This document shows, one piece after another, positions 11,440 to 23,503 of a stretch of DNA of 64,000 nucleotides. The DNA is from Pseudoneurospora amorphoporcata. Its lineage: Eukaryota > Ascomycota > Sordariomycetes > Sordariales > Sordariaceae. The translations under genes and the position numbers were made by a program. The notes under the pieces are model-generated. The model saw nothing but the letters and a program-made list of their open reading frames with translations, ran no database searches and was not told where the DNA came from. The DNA lies in the NCBI GenBank assembly GCA_033297205.1, contig MU859096.1, positions 166,945-230,944 on the forward strand. Reading direction: 5' to 3'. The number at the start of each line of letters is the position of its first letter. Position 1 is the stretch's first letter.

Positions 11440-11476
11440 ATGGTAATTGTACGCTTCTGTTTCATGCAATTACCAT
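11440..11476. repeat. 10-bp perfect inverted repeat
   Basis: ATGGTAATTG (11440-11449) pairs exactly with CAATTACCAT (11467-11476) across a 17-base loop. It lies 340 bases from the larger inverted repeat, so two hairpins sit close together. Confidence 0.7.
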
Positions 11477-14400
11477 ACCACACCTCGTACTGTGACCCCT
11501 CGGGCCTCTTGCTGTCACCAAACAAGTCCATCGCACCGGGAATGAACTCCGTGACACCAATGATGAAAATGATGAATGGGATGAAGGGGAGCTCCCATCA
11601 CGTCCACCACATTGGTATCCAACGGGCGATGGGGCTTTTGAACTTGCGATGACCTGTATTTGGGGTGATGCTCGAGACGAACTTGACGTTTGCTTCGTCG
11701 CTGTCGAATTCCTTATCTTGATAAGGAAAAAGTTTAAGTGGTTGCGCCAGACAAGACAACCAAAACCATGTGTCGATGCTGCAATGTCATGTCTCGGCAG
11801 GCAGAAAGCACAGTTAAATGTCCATGCATCTCAGACAGTGTCTGCTTGTCGACCGCCTCCGCCGCTGGAGGCAATTGTTGTGCACAGTATGAATATTGTG
11901 GCCCTCACTCAGCCATTTAGAATAGTGGGACGGCCCCTCACTCACTCCAGGCTTTGAGTTCAGTGTGCACTTCGTCCTCAACGTTGCTTTGCGGTCCGTC
12001 TTCCACCTTACGTGTCCCCGGATCGACCTCACCAACCGACCGACGCCTTCTTTTTGATCGCACGAGGCGGCTTTTCAAACCGGCCTTGCGACTAGACTAG
12101 GAAAGGAGACGTGCTGGAAAGATCTCCATCGCTGTGCTCTGGTTGATGATAAGCTTGACGACCCAGGACAAACTTCCTTGGCAGAATGACAAGTTATCAA
12201 CAAGCTGTTTTATGTCTGTTTTGAGCGTAGGCCGCCTTGTCTGGTTAGTTTTGGTTAGGGGGTCTGCCAACATTGTTCAGAGGGCGACTCTGCTCAGAGC
12301 TACTAGACTCTTACTGGAGAAAGGTCTCTGCGCCAGAAACCAAGTCTCTTCGTGTATTTGCAGTTAATGGGATGGATGAAGAAACAGTTAACGAGTGCCC
12401 AGGAAGAGCGTCATGATAAGGAGTTGTCGAACCAGCAAACACATCTTACGCATATCTGATATGTTGTCTGCCAGAATGAGCGACGAACATGATCAACAAC
12501 TTTCAGTGATATGCAGTTGGTTCAAAACAGCAGCGTGGGGTGTTGACGACATGCAAGTCGAATCTTGGATATGGGGTTAGCTCCAAGTGTCGTGCATCTC
12601 GGCATTGTCTGCGCTTTCTGGTTGGACCATGACCACCATTTTAATTGGGCCTCCTGACAAGGGAAGTAAACATATCATTGTTTGTGAGGTTCAAGACAAG
12701 GTAGTGGAGCGAGGGATAAGAAATGACGATGTTTAGGAGGGGACAACGTCGAGATAATGGCAATAATAAACCTCACCAGCACACGATTCGATCCACCTCC
12801 TGGAGATCTCGCTGGGCCGGGTCGCTTGCTCAACCCCAAAATATTGATGAGATCCTGCACTTTCATCGGAAGCGGCCGTCTACTTGACGTATTGTCCTGC
12901 TCCGTATACCCAGCCTCAGCCAGCCATGCCTGCCAACTGTCGTTTACCCATCTGCGTCATGAGATCACTTCATGGAGGTGGTGATAGATCGTACCTTATC
13001 TGCACTTTCCGAGTTTAGTCCAAAGTGACAGGGAGGGTTGCAACGCACCAGTCCACCAGGAGATCATCACCCTCTTGCACAATCTGTTGGGAGAGTTGAC
13101 CGGAGCGTTTGACCGATCATACTGGTTTCTTTTGGTATTCCAAGAACCGCATATCAGGCTGCTCAACTGTCATCTGCATATCTCACTTGATAGTACCATC
13201 TTACGCAACTGTTCCCTAGAGCAGTCAAGCAGCGACCGGATGGATGTTACGCTGGGGTCCACAGACAAGGACCTGGAGGGCGAGGCATAGCGGAAGTGTT
13301 GGAAAGCCCACATCAACACGGATGGGGCTCAACACGGATGGGGCAAGTGAATCGCCCATGGTCTAGAGCATCATGAACTCCACCGTGCTGCCTGGTTCAG
13401 TTGCAGAGAGAGACGAGCATGAGTTTCTTCTGTGCTTCGGAGACCGAGACATTGTGTCAAGTCAGGTAGGCGAGTCGGGACCGGATGGCCTAGGCCGTTC
13501 GTGGACCGAACCCCAGGAACAGAGCAGGAGATCTGATATCAAGTGTTCGCCGAGAAAATGGTTACCGGACTCGTGGCTCGAAGAAAAAGAAACGAGCGGC
13601 CGACTTGGCGAAAGAGTCCCCCGCCCATATTTGCCGCTCGACAAGCCTGCCATGCAGATTGGAAATAATGACTGGCCATGCTTGTAATTCTTCAGGTTGA
13701 AGGTGTCTCCATTATCAATTGGTCGCTGGCTTCTAGAACGTTGTCTCCAGGAGGAGCATGAGGTTCATTGTCCTTCTCTAGGGCTTTTCGTTGAGGGACA
13801 GCCTGACATGGATTTGTCGGACGGCCATGTTCCTTGGTGAAGCGGAGGGGCCGGATGAAAGAGGCGTTTCCATTCCAGGGACCCGTTACGTGCACATCAT
13901 ATTCCATTTGGCGTCGCTAGAGCCCGTTGATACGCAATATTCAGGGGAAACCCATGAAGGGTACCTCCAAGCAGTTGTAGACGGGAGGGGAATTCCAGCC
14001 CTGGGCTGAGTCAGGTACACGGTAGCCGACGTGCTGGCGTGTCTGATTGACGTGCAAGTGTGATCTCAATTCTGGTGGGGGATCTGGCAGTCGTCAGCTG
14101 TGTTAGAAGAGCTGATGACAGCAGCCGCTGCCGGTCTGGAATGGTCTCATAGCCTCGGAAGCTGGAGATAATAACCTTGAATGTGTTTAAGAGCGTCAAA
14201 CTCGTCAATATGAAGCTCTAGACTAGAAGCCTAGAGTCGTCCCGTCTTGAAAGCTTCCTTGGTAAATAATTGGAGCTCGGGCTTCAAGGTCCACTATCCT
14301 CGTCAGAAATGGGTACCATATGACAACTGAGTTCCGGGATAGAGGCGGTAGACGGATCTGATAGTTATGACTGCGCACGTAACTGCTAGACGCTATGACA

Positions 14401-15590
14401 GCCTGTCCGTAATTTGGCCGGTAAGTGGATGTCCGCCACCGTTGGCTTGTGGTTCGGGGAGAGGTCGCTCGGCTGGGATGTTTATGAACTTCTGTCGAGT
14501 TGAGGTGGTGGAAGTTGATGGCGATGGAAGAGGAAAGCAGAAAGACGTTCACGATCAACATTCCATTCGCTTGCGGAAGATGAATGGTGCCCCTCACCAC
14601 CGTTTTTGTATCGGCGAGTACAGTAAAAGCACCCTGTGCAACAGACTGTGCAGCGCCCCAAGGTTCTTACTGTGGACCCCGATCCACCCCTGTCTTGCGT
14701 CTCAATCTGAAATCTCCAAATGCACGCTGATTCGGTGCGCTAACAGTGTAATGGGCCGGACCCCCAGACATCAGAAAATGTGGGCTTCGAGGACAATTGG
14801 ATCCTCGATTAGTACCTATACTTGCCTGTACCGACGTGACTACATACCAGAAGTAGGTAGCCTTACGTCTTGACGTTGCAAGCCCCAGGCGTGGTGGCAA
14901 CCAGGTACCACATCTCGTTTGCTTGTCTTGCGCGCATCCGTCCTGCCGTCATGAGGTGGACAAGAAGGAGGAAGGCGGGAGGGAGGCAGGCAGGTGCGAG
15001 GGCACATCATATGCAGTGTTTAGGCTCGGGGAGAAGGAGAGGTGATTTCGGGGAAGGAGCGATCAGATACCTTCCCCTCCTGCTGCCCGCTTGTTGCTAT
15101 GGTTGGAAGGTGCTGTTGAGGGACTCAAGGTTATGCCATCATAATCGGGACTGAAACAACCTGGAAACTTAAAAGGACGGTCGCTTCGGCGATACCTTAC
15201 ACGATATCTGTGCGTACCTTAACCTCGTCACAACCGGTTACGTGAACCAACTCACTTTATATTAAAACACCTGCATCTGCTACATATAGGCCTTACATAA
15301 CAGCAACGGTACGTGCTCGATCGTGTCTTATAGCAACAAGCTGGTTAAGCTGTGCACTCCCCCTCCCCTCCTCTCTGCCTGCTTTCGACCACAGACACTA
15401 CTTCTACGACCACTCGGACCAAAATCATCACGGTACCTACCGATGTACAACTGCTCTTGTTTACTATCCAGTCGTGTTCTTTTCTGTCGGGAACTGGACT
15501 CTCAGCTAATAAGTTGTCACCAAAGATTTCTGTGTCGTGCTACTTCTGTAGGTTGTTCCTCTCCTAGACCGAGGGGAAGCTGAAGTGAAG

Positions 15591-16696
15591 TGTGCGGCGG
15601 CCTACTTGTGATGCGTACCAGAGTCATTGTTCCGTCGCCCCCTTACCTACCACAGCTTCTGAAATCCGATACCCAACACCGAGTCAACAAAATACGCTCT
15701 ACCATCTCATACGCGAACTCTAGCCGCTCTCCGCCTACCGGTATACTAATCATCCAACGAAACAGCCAGAACAAAACCAAAAATCCGGGCGTTGTTTCCA
15801 TCCCCGAGAAGCGACGGTCATAACATCCGAATATCTCGGACCGCGAATCCACCACCACATTCCGCTCGGCGTCGACATCCCACCTCGGTGGTGTAGGTGT
15901 GCAGGAACGCTGCGACGCAAACCGTCCTGATTCGGTCACGTCCAGAACGGGTCAACGCCAATCACCGAGACGTACGAGACGATCACAGCCACCAAGAGGA
16001 AGTGGAAACTTTGGCACATCTTCGACGAGCCAGTTAGTGAAAGGTTGTGTGGCATCACGCACATCCAGACATCCTCCAACCCAGGGCACCGCACCCCTGG
16101 AATCCAGCTGTGTCACCGTGTTAACCTTCCAAGCGGAACAGCGACCGTTGCAACGGGCGACCTTGACTTGTCAGATTCCACCACACCATCACCACTGGAA
16201 TCTTTCACTATACCTCCCGATACCACCTACTACCGGACCCACGACGCTGCCGACGAGTACAGGCAAACCTTCGGGGTTCAGGTCGGAGAACAGGTTCAAC
16301 GCTTGGAAAAAAGAGCCCCAAGATTTCTTCACCTTCCATGGGTGAAGAATCGCCATTCACTCGACCACTTCCCGGCTTCCTTTAACTATTTTCCACTACC
16401 CCAACCCGGGTTCTCTCCTCTGGTTTTTGTTTGTTTCTCGGGACAACTCGCGTACGGGTGTCGGTCGACCTTTCGTTCACTGATTGGCAGCATTACTTTG
16501 CCATCCTTCATTAATAATAATCACACGGTACAAGGCGCGGCATCCACGCACCCCTGTTGTTACGTCGTAACCAGGTCGCGGACTAGCGCACCCAGTACAC
16601 CCACTGTACGACGCCATCCCTACCGCCCACCACCCCCCCGACATCCGAGGCTCAAGCACTGTTATCCACATTCAGTCGCTGCTAGTGCCTCCAGCC
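15591..16696 (+). other. Probable long leader/promoter of the Sfp1-like gene
   Basis: C/A- and C/T-rich sequence typical of fungal leaders, with several open frames running into and overlapping the true coding start in another frame (15899-16345, 16045-16788). These show no recognisable domain. If transcribed, they would be upstream open reading frames, which are common ahead of fungal growth regulators. Confidence 0.4.
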
Positions 16697-19137
16697 ATGA
16701 AGCCCTCCCTGAAGTGGTTTGGTTCCAAAACCAGCCCCAGTACCAGTCCCGAGCTTGCGGGGCCCTCCGCTGGGGCCGGTGGAAATAATAGTTATCGCGC
16801 ATCGCCTTCCTCTGTTTCTGCAGCTTCTAGGAACCCATCGCCTTCCGACTCGACAACCGATTCACCCTCTTCCCTTCTTCACCCATCCTCGCCGTCGCCG
16901 TCCCCGACACCCCAACCGCCGACCCCCCGCGATTCCGTCTTTCCTCGATCCGGTTTTTCGCTACCTGCTGCCTCGAAACCCATTGACATCGCGGCCCCCC
17001 ATCGTCGATCCACCGCATCCATCTCACCGGCTGACCGCAATCCCATCACTTTCCCAACCCACGACCTCGACGATCTCGTTATCGACTGGGACCAAGGCCC
17101 CTGCCTCGCCGACGTTGGTCTCGACCCTGACATCGACATGACCGCCGGTCAACACTTCGACTCGGCCTTGAGCCGCAGTCGACAGGAATCTTTCCTAGGC
17201 ACTGGCGCAAAACCCATTTCCATGGCAAACCCTAATCGCGATCATGCCAACCGCATCCGTCGTGAAAGCATGGCCGGCAGTCTTAGAGCAGGCAGCCTCA
17301 TGGCGGGAAGTCTCATGGGTAACGGTATGAGCTGGGGCGGCATCTCTGTTGGAAGCTTTATTCGCGAAGAGTAAGTCATCTCCGTGGAGCTTCGTATTCT
17401 GGAGTTGGATCGCCGTTGAGCACTGTCCTTTGTTTGTTGTGACCGAAGCTGACCTATTTCGATGCTGTTAGTATGATGATGACAGGCACTTCACCGTATC
17501 TAACGCACCAGTCTCCCTCGTTTCATTCTTCGTCGTATATCCCAAAACTCGAGGCCAACTTCATGCGCGATTTCACCTGCTGCGACAGGACGTGGCCGAC
17601 TCTCCATGATCTCCTCCAGCATTACGAGGAGAACCACCACGCCACCGCGGCACCCAACACATCTAACCAGAACCTCAATACCTTTGGTGCGAATCAAGGG
17701 AACGCTCGCGGTACTGCCAGTCGTGCCACTCCAACCCCTGTAGTGGGTAGAGCTCAACCAGGAGCCCAGGCGATGAATGGGTATCAAGGTCAGCGTCATT
17801 TGAGCGTTGCTGGCGCAGGAATGGGCCTCGGCGGTATTGGACAGATGATGCGGCAGCAACAGGTAGCTCCAGCTGTGCAAAAAATGACGTCCATGTCACA
17901 GATACACGATGACATGGATACTGTCGGAGAGATGGAGCTTGACGAGACTGTGGGACCTATGGAGATAGACGATAATCAGCGGACAATCCAGCAAACTCGG
18001 CAAATGTTTGGGCAACAGCAGCGTCCTCAACTACACCTGAACAGCTCTGGGCTTCCGCACCAGGCTTTGCGCACTTCTCAACCCCCAACTCCTGCTGCGG
18101 TCAGCTTTGGTTTCCAGAATAATCCGACCGTTTCGTCAGTCAACACACCAACCCTGACAACACAAGGAGGCCTACCTCAGCGGGGGCAGTTTGGTCAGGA
18201 AGATGACAACGGCGACGACATGTCCGGTATGCCTATGAAGACGAACCTCAGCGGCATGAACTTGAATGGCGGTCAGCTCGGAGGACTGGCAGGAAACTTG
18301 GCTTTCGGAGCCCTGGGAACGATTGATGATCCTGCAAAGAGGCTGTATAGCCCTGGCGGCACGACCCAGATGACGAGCCAGCAACGAGCGTTCGATGCCC
18401 AGATGCAGATGCAGCAGCAGTTGCAGCAGCACCTGGCGTCGATGAATCTCGATCTGAACCAGCTTGCTCCTGGTACGGATCCCGCTTTGCTTTTGCAGCA
18501 GATGACTGCGCTCATGATGCCGCCGACAGAAGAGCACAAGCCTTTCCGATGTCCCGTCATTGGATGTGAGAAGGCATACAAGAACCAGAATGGTCTGAAG
18601 TAAGTTTTTTTTCCGAGGTGTTTCTCTTTTGAAGTGGGATTGTTTGCCCTCTGCACAAATTTTCTTTGGTCGGCCACCAACGCCAACCAACCCCGTATTC
18701 CCGCTTTCCCCAACTGCATTCCTTCCCCAAGTCCCACTAACAATCGAACCAGGTACCACAAGACCCATGGACATTCGACCCAGCAGTTGCATGAGAACGG
18801 CGACGGTACCTTCTCGATCGTTAATCCGGAAACAAGCACGCCTTACCCTGGTACTCTTGGTATGGAGAAGGAGAAGCCCTTCAAGTGCGACGTTTGTGGA
18901 AAGCGCTACAAGAACTTGAACGGTCTCAAATACGTAAGTTAACATTACAATGCCATTAGAATATGCACGACGATACTAACACAGCCTCAACAACAGCACA
19001 AGCAACACTCGCCTATGTGCGACCCTGAAATGAGAGCCCAGCACCAGAACCTTATTTCGACCATGATGTCGAACCCAGCTGCGCTCATCGCTTTCCAGCA
19101 AAACCTGCCCAACATTAACGAAGATGTCATGTTGTAG
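16697..19137 (+). CDS. sfp1: Sfp1-like C2H2 zinc-finger transcription factor
   Basis: Relative of yeast Sfp1, the nutrient-responsive nuclear activator of ribosomal protein and ribosome-biogenesis genes. Exons 16697-17370, 17472-18599, 18753-18933 and 18997-19137 give 707 residues. The N-terminal third is Ser/Pro-rich. An unusual finger, FTCCDRTWPTLHDLLQHYEENH, lies at about residues 259-280 (Sfp1 is named for a split finger). A Gln/Met-rich middle (LQQHLAS and similar) follows. Two classical fingers start KPFRCPVIGCEKAYKNQNGLKYHKTHGH (about 581-608) and KPFKCDVCGKRYKNLNGLKYHKQH (about 642-665); each is interrupted by an intron within or just before the histidine pair. The chosen ATG is the first that begins the conserved frame. 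Odd: after TAG 19135-19137 the same frame is open to TAA 19381-19383. Confidence 0.88.
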
Positions 19138-19383
19138 GACAACAGCGCATTTGATAAGCACTTGGATATGGCCAAGATTCACGACGACTTTGCATCGTCC
19201 AATCTAGCAGTCCACGAGAACCTCAATATGCCCAAATTCTTCGGTTCGACGTTGTGGGGCAGCACGGCATCCGATACAGATGTATCCAACCCTTGGAAAG
19301 ATTTGATGGCGGAGCCCAGTCTCCGGTTTCCGATAAACTACCCTGAGCTGTCGCAGCCACCGTACAAGTCACGCCTCGGTTAA
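19138..19383 (+). other. In-frame extension after the Sfp1-like stop codon
   Basis: Eighty-one sense codons follow TAG 19135-19137 in the same frame before TAA 19381-19383. Codon choice resembles the gene (many third-position C/G), and the peptide includes KIHDDFASSNLAVHENLN and NPWKDLMAEPSLRFP, which do not look like random translation. Possible explanations are stop-codon read-through, a nonsense change (CAG to TAG needs one C-to-T), or chance. The base after the stop is G (TAG-GAC), not the known efficient CUA/CARYYA read-through context. Confidence 0.45.
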
Positions 19384-20489
19384 CAAAAACGCCTCTCATC
19401 TCTGTTTTTTTTATGTCTGACTTTACTGCTTGTGTTTGGGGGGATCGGAAAAGTTCTATCTCGGGTTTACACTACACCTTTCAGTAGCAGCATTTTGCCT
19501 GGCGTTGTTCTTTTCGATATTTGTTACGGTACAAGAGGAGAGGAGGCGACAAGAGTGAGCGAGTGAAGTGGGGAAAAATAGTGTCAAGTGTTTTTTTTTC
19601 ATAGGTCTTTGTATGGCTTTTGGTGTTGGTGTTGTTGGTTCCTCGCCAAGAAGAGATTATTTTCGTGGGAAGAGTGTTAGCTTAAAAAGAGGGAAGGGAA
19701 GAAAGAACGTTGTGCGACAAAAAGGGAAGGAATATCAGGGGAAACGAGGAAAACTCAAAAGCCAAAAGGGCAACGGTAGCGAAATTTCTGCATTTTCGGT
19801 CTCGGATCTGAGGGAGGAGGAATCTCACCAAGAAAGAAGGAGGGTTTTACCGGCATATGCCCCCTTATATCCCAGGGAGAGATGAAAGAGAGAAGACGGA
19901 CGAAGGAACGAAAGGCCAATATAGATGTAGGATTGCTCCATCAACTGGTTCTCAGGCAGCGTCAGCGTATCATCCACTTCGAATCCTTATCATCATGGGA
20001 AAAACTGCAAGTATCGAGGTGAGGGGATGGAGATAACCCCTGAGTTCAGCGAGCGCTACATGGAGCGTAACGTGATAAGTTATTGTTCAATCTTCGCTCT
20101 TATTGTTAAGCGGGACGTGTAGCGGTTATCGGTAGAAAGATAGAGAGGTAAATTGAGACAAACACCGTGAGACAAGCTTGTTATAGAATATCATATCGGG
20201 TTTCATCTTTGTATCGATAGAGGAAAAGAAACTTGAAGAGTGGCATCTCATCCCTTGTTTCTTGAAGTCTAACCGAAAATAAGAAAACAGATGGCTTTCA
20301 TCATAGGCTGCAGATGACTATGCCAATGGTTTGTCTGACATTTGACATAAACAATCCTTTGGGTACCAGAGGTAAATACTCTAAGCATCTGGCTAAATCT
20401 TCAAGTACTTTTGCTGATGCATTACAAAACTCCAGTTTCGCCAACGAACAATAACATCCCTGCCTACCCTGTACCACCAAGCACCAAGT
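19384..20489. other. Intergenic between convergent Sfp1-like and kelch genes
   Basis: Convergent 3' region. A T-rich block (19400-19480) and purine-rich sequence (19680-19910) are present. The frame at 19568-19885 translates to a Lys/Arg/Glu-rich peptide caused by the purine bias; I do not consider it a gene. Confidence 0.45.
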
Positions 20490-22301
20490 TTAAACCTCGA
20501 TCGTGAAATGGCTGATCTGCGAGTAATAAGCATGAACAGCCAGCTCGAGGAGCCACACATCACCAAAGACCTCAGCACCATCGAATCCGCCAATGACCAG
20601 CAGACGACTATCGTAGAGCACCGCGCCGTGATATCCCCTCCCGCTGGGCGGTAGGCCGTAGACCCGCCTCTTGTCCCACGACATGGTCACCAAGTTCAGG
20701 AGGAGGACCTCGTTGGAGTACTCGTTTCCGTCGTGGCCGCCAATAACGAACAGATACGAGCCGACGATGGTGGCCGTGTGCGACAGCCGGCGGTACGTGA
20801 TGGGAATCTGGACGGCCTTCCACACGTGCGTGTCGACGTCATAGACCCAGACGTCATTGAAGCACTCACCGCCGTCGGAGCCACCGTAGATGATCAGCTT
20901 GGAACCCACCATGTTGGCGGTGTGATAGCCGCGCGCCTTAGGCCGGATATCGTGGCCACCGCTAGTGGACGTTCCTGATGCTCTTGCCTCGCTCTTCCCA
21001 CCGCTCCCTGTTGATGACGAAGATGATTGATCGTCTGGCCCGGGTGACCCTTCTGATATTAGTTTCCACGACATTTTGTTCATGTCGCTCACGTCAAGCC
21101 GCCATATGTCGTTGAGCGCGCGGACACCGTCACCGCCGCCAAACACGTAGATGCCGTTCTTGTAGAGACACGCCGTGTGCGCCCGCCGCTTTGAGGGGAA
21201 GTCCTTCCCGACAATGCGAGGCTTGGACCACCGGAAGTTGACCGTGTCCAGCACGTAGACGTCATTGTAGTAGCTCGGCCCGTCGCCGCCACCAAAGACA
21301 ATCAGCTTCTTGCCCACGGCGGTGCACGTCATGGCGCGCAGCGGCACCGGGATCTCGCCCACCACCTGGGGAGCTGACCAGTAGAAGGCGTCGGCATCCA
21401 GCACGTACAGCGAGTTGAAGCACGTCCGCGAATCGCACCCGCCAAAGACGTAGACGTTGGACCCGATCAGTGTCGTGGTGTGCGCACGCAGCGCCGTGTG
21501 TGATGCCCCTGATACGGGCGCCTTGCTCCAGTACATGCCGGATGACGGCGCCGGGGGCACATCCGGGGCGGTCCGGGGATCTACCAGCGGCGGGAACGGA
21601 GCGTGATGTATCATTTGGACACCGGGTCGAGCACCACGAGTGCCGCTCGCGCGAGCAACGACTGATGACGAGGCCGAAGAGGCGCCAGGGCGGCCGCTCG
21701 CGATAGCCGATGTGGACCGCATGCCGGACGGACGCCTGGAAGATGCCTCCTTACCGCTGCCGGCAGACGAGTCCTTGCGCTCTCGTGCCGTAGCGGTGCT
21801 GCTTATGGTCGTGGATGATTGTATGCTATCTCGACTATCGGGTAATGTAGTGCTCGGCTGTCTGTAACCTGTCGAGGAAGGCGTCGGCGTGGATGCTTTG
21901 TGGAGAGGAACGGCGTGCGGGTAGATGGGCTGGGTGACGGTCAAGGAGGAGGCTGCGTTGACAGCTGCGTTGACAGCCGTTGAAAGCGAGCGCTGGCGAA
22001 TGGACAATTCCGAGACCTTGGAGAGTTCAGAGGGTCTGCGCTGACGGTCTTGGATCTGGGTCCGGGTCGAGAGCTGGCCGGGAGTGTGTGTCTGGGAGCG
22101 GGGGACGGGAGGGGTTCGAGTAAGAAGCTCCTCATCATCAAAGACGGAGCCCCTGCCCTCGGTGGGAGTAGTTGAGATGTTTGCGATCTTGCGGGAAGGC
22201 AGCACGTCGGCCGTGTTCAAGGGCGGCTGCGGTATGGGCGGGGGCGGCCTGTCCCGCCCTGCTCCTGCGCCTGCTCCTGCTGCTCTGGCCTGGTCAGCCA
22301 T
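20490..22301 (-). CDS. Six-bladed kelch-repeat protein with disordered N-terminus
   Basis: Single exon, 603 residues, start codon 22301-22299. Residues 1-250 are low in complexity: Ala/Gly/Pro-rich (AGAGAGRDRPPPPIPQPP) then Ser/Thr-rich. From about 255 to 600 come six kelch blades, each with the double glycine and the aromatic/Trp partners: FGGCDSRTCFNSLYVLD, FGGGDGPSYYNDVYVLD, FGGGDGVRALNDIWRLD, YGGSDGGECFNDVWVYD, IGGHDGNEYSNEVLLLN and IGGFDGAEVFGDVWLLE. An acidic/Ser-rich insert separates blades 3 and 4. Six blades make a beta-propeller, usually a protein-binding scaffold (some fungal members mark cell tips or signal through Ras). No BTB, F-box or coiled coil is visible. Exact role unknown; it is distinct from the kelch-BTB gene 10 kb away. 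Confidence 0.85.
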   Translation of the reverse strand: MADQARAAGAGAGAGRDRPPPPIPQPPLNTADVLPSRKIANISTTPTEGRGSVFDDEELLTRTPPVPRSQTHTPGQLSTRTQIQDRQRRPSELSKVSELSIRQRSLSTAVNAAVNAASSLTVTQPIYPHAVPLHKASTPTPSSTGYRQPSTTLPDSRDSIQSSTTISSTATARERKDSSAGSGKEASSRRPSGMRSTSAIASGRPGASSASSSVVARASGTRGARPGVQMIHHAPFPPLVDPRTAPDVPPAPSSGMYWSKAPVSGASHTALRAHTTTLIGSNVYVFGGCDSRTCFNSLYVLDADAFYWSAPQVVGEIPVPLRAMTCTAVGKKLIVFGGGDGPSYYNDVYVLDTVNFRWSKPRIVGKDFPSKRRAHTACLYKNGIYVFGGGDGVRALNDIWRLDVSDMNKMSWKLISEGSPGPDDQSSSSSTGSGGKSEARASGTSTSGGHDIRPKARGYHTANMVGSKLIIYGGSDGGECFNDVWVYDVDTHVWKAVQIPITYRRLSHTATIVGSYLFVIGGHDGNEYSNEVLLLNLVTMSWDKRRVYGLPPSGRGYHGAVLYDSRLLVIGGFDGAEVFGDVWLLELAVHAYYSQISHFTIEV

Positions 22302-23503
22302 CGTGGATTTATATGCGCATGTCGCGGCGCATCAATTGAACGGATTCTCAGCGGACGAGGAGAGGGAATCCCGATGTCGCGTATTCGGTGCCCCCTTTGT
22401 CCGTGTCGATAGCGTCTCGGTAGCGTTTGGCCAATGCGATGCGGCACGAGCTGAATACGTCGATAGGGCGAGCGAACTATAGGGGCCTAGTTGGCGATCA
22501 GGTACCGGGAGCGAAGGGAACTTGGTTGTACCTGCAGAGGTAGCGAGAGACGGGAAGTTTCAAATGTTGGTTGACAAGAGACAGGCGAGCAGGGCAGTGA
22601 GGAGGTGTTACTGTAATGTCTGTTGGAGAAACCGGTCTAAATCATACGCCAGTGCTGTAATTGGGCGGCATTGGAAGAAGCAAGGCCTCGGTTGTCAGCC
22701 CTCCACACACACCGCGGGCCCTGCATAAACTTGTCACTGTGGGCGGGCGGGGTGCCATTTGGCCATTCGTTCATTAACAGTGCCATGCATTTTCCACCAG
22801 AAGAGGCCTGGATTGGGGGTCTCATCCTCCCGTCCCAAGTCTTCTCCGCTCCGGACCTCTGCCGAAAATCCACTTGCCGACGGGAGTCCCGTCTTCAGTT
22901 TAATTCGGGACCGTATTCGGAGGCATGCCGAAGCCATTTGACGGCGAGCTTCCGGTCTATTTACAACTTTGAATCCTCGGCGCTTGTACCATCCTGTATA
23001 CATATCGTATGTTTGGTCGAGTAACGACCGGGCCTTGGATACATGGTTGCTATTTACTATATACAACATTGCTTGCCATCTGGTAGCAAAGCGGCCCGTG
23101 TCCTATGTGGAGTATCCGATCGAGAGATCCGATGATGGATTCCGGGCGAGACTTCTTGATCAAAATGTTGTCGGTATAGGCACGGTACTGTTGACAGGCC
23201 ACCCGGATGATGCCCGGTCTGTGGGGTTGCAGACAGGAAACAATCTTGGGACTGTCCAGATTTGGAAGCCTCAGCCCTACAGACCAGCACCTTGAACTGG
23301 CCAGAATTGTAAACAGATTGCTATGATTGTTCACACTCGGTTCAACAAGCAGTTAACCATTGCTCAGATCCCGTCCCATGAAGTATTCAAGAATTCCTTT
23401 CACAGAAGGAGTGGCCATTCCCAGCCCCAGCCCACAAAATGAAAAGGAGGTACCGAATTGAATGTTGGAGCCGACTCCAAGAGGAAGCAGATCCACGGGC
23501 ACC
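22302..23503. other. Intergenic upstream of the kelch gene and DUS3
   Basis: Shared upstream region of two divergent genes. Small frames on both strands around 22640-23330 mirror each other and show no domain. No RNA gene seen. Confidence 0.45.

Larger units (their letters stand above)
8260..15590. other. Long region without recognisable genes
   Basis: About 7.3 kb between RCF2 and the Sfp1-like gene. The small reading frames here (for example 9393-9848 and 10809-11342) have no recognisable domain, poor start contexts and no plausible splicing partners. Base composition is not strongly AT-rich, so heavy RIP decay is not suggested. The part near 8260-8900 should hold the RCF2 promoter; an AT-rich TATATAA stretch on the minus strand lies near 8678-8690. 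Inverted repeats and a microsatellite inside are listed separately. Non-coding RNA genes or a long upstream control region for the Sfp1-like gene are possible but unsupported. Confidence 0.5.

Noticed and set aside
16045..16788. 247-residue plus-strand frame overlapping the start of the Sfp1-like gene
   Set aside because: No domain, runs into the true coding sequence in another frame; at best an upstream ORF.
19568..19885. 105-residue Lys/Arg/Glu-rich frame
   Set aside because: Produced by a purine-rich 3' region; no start context or family similarity.
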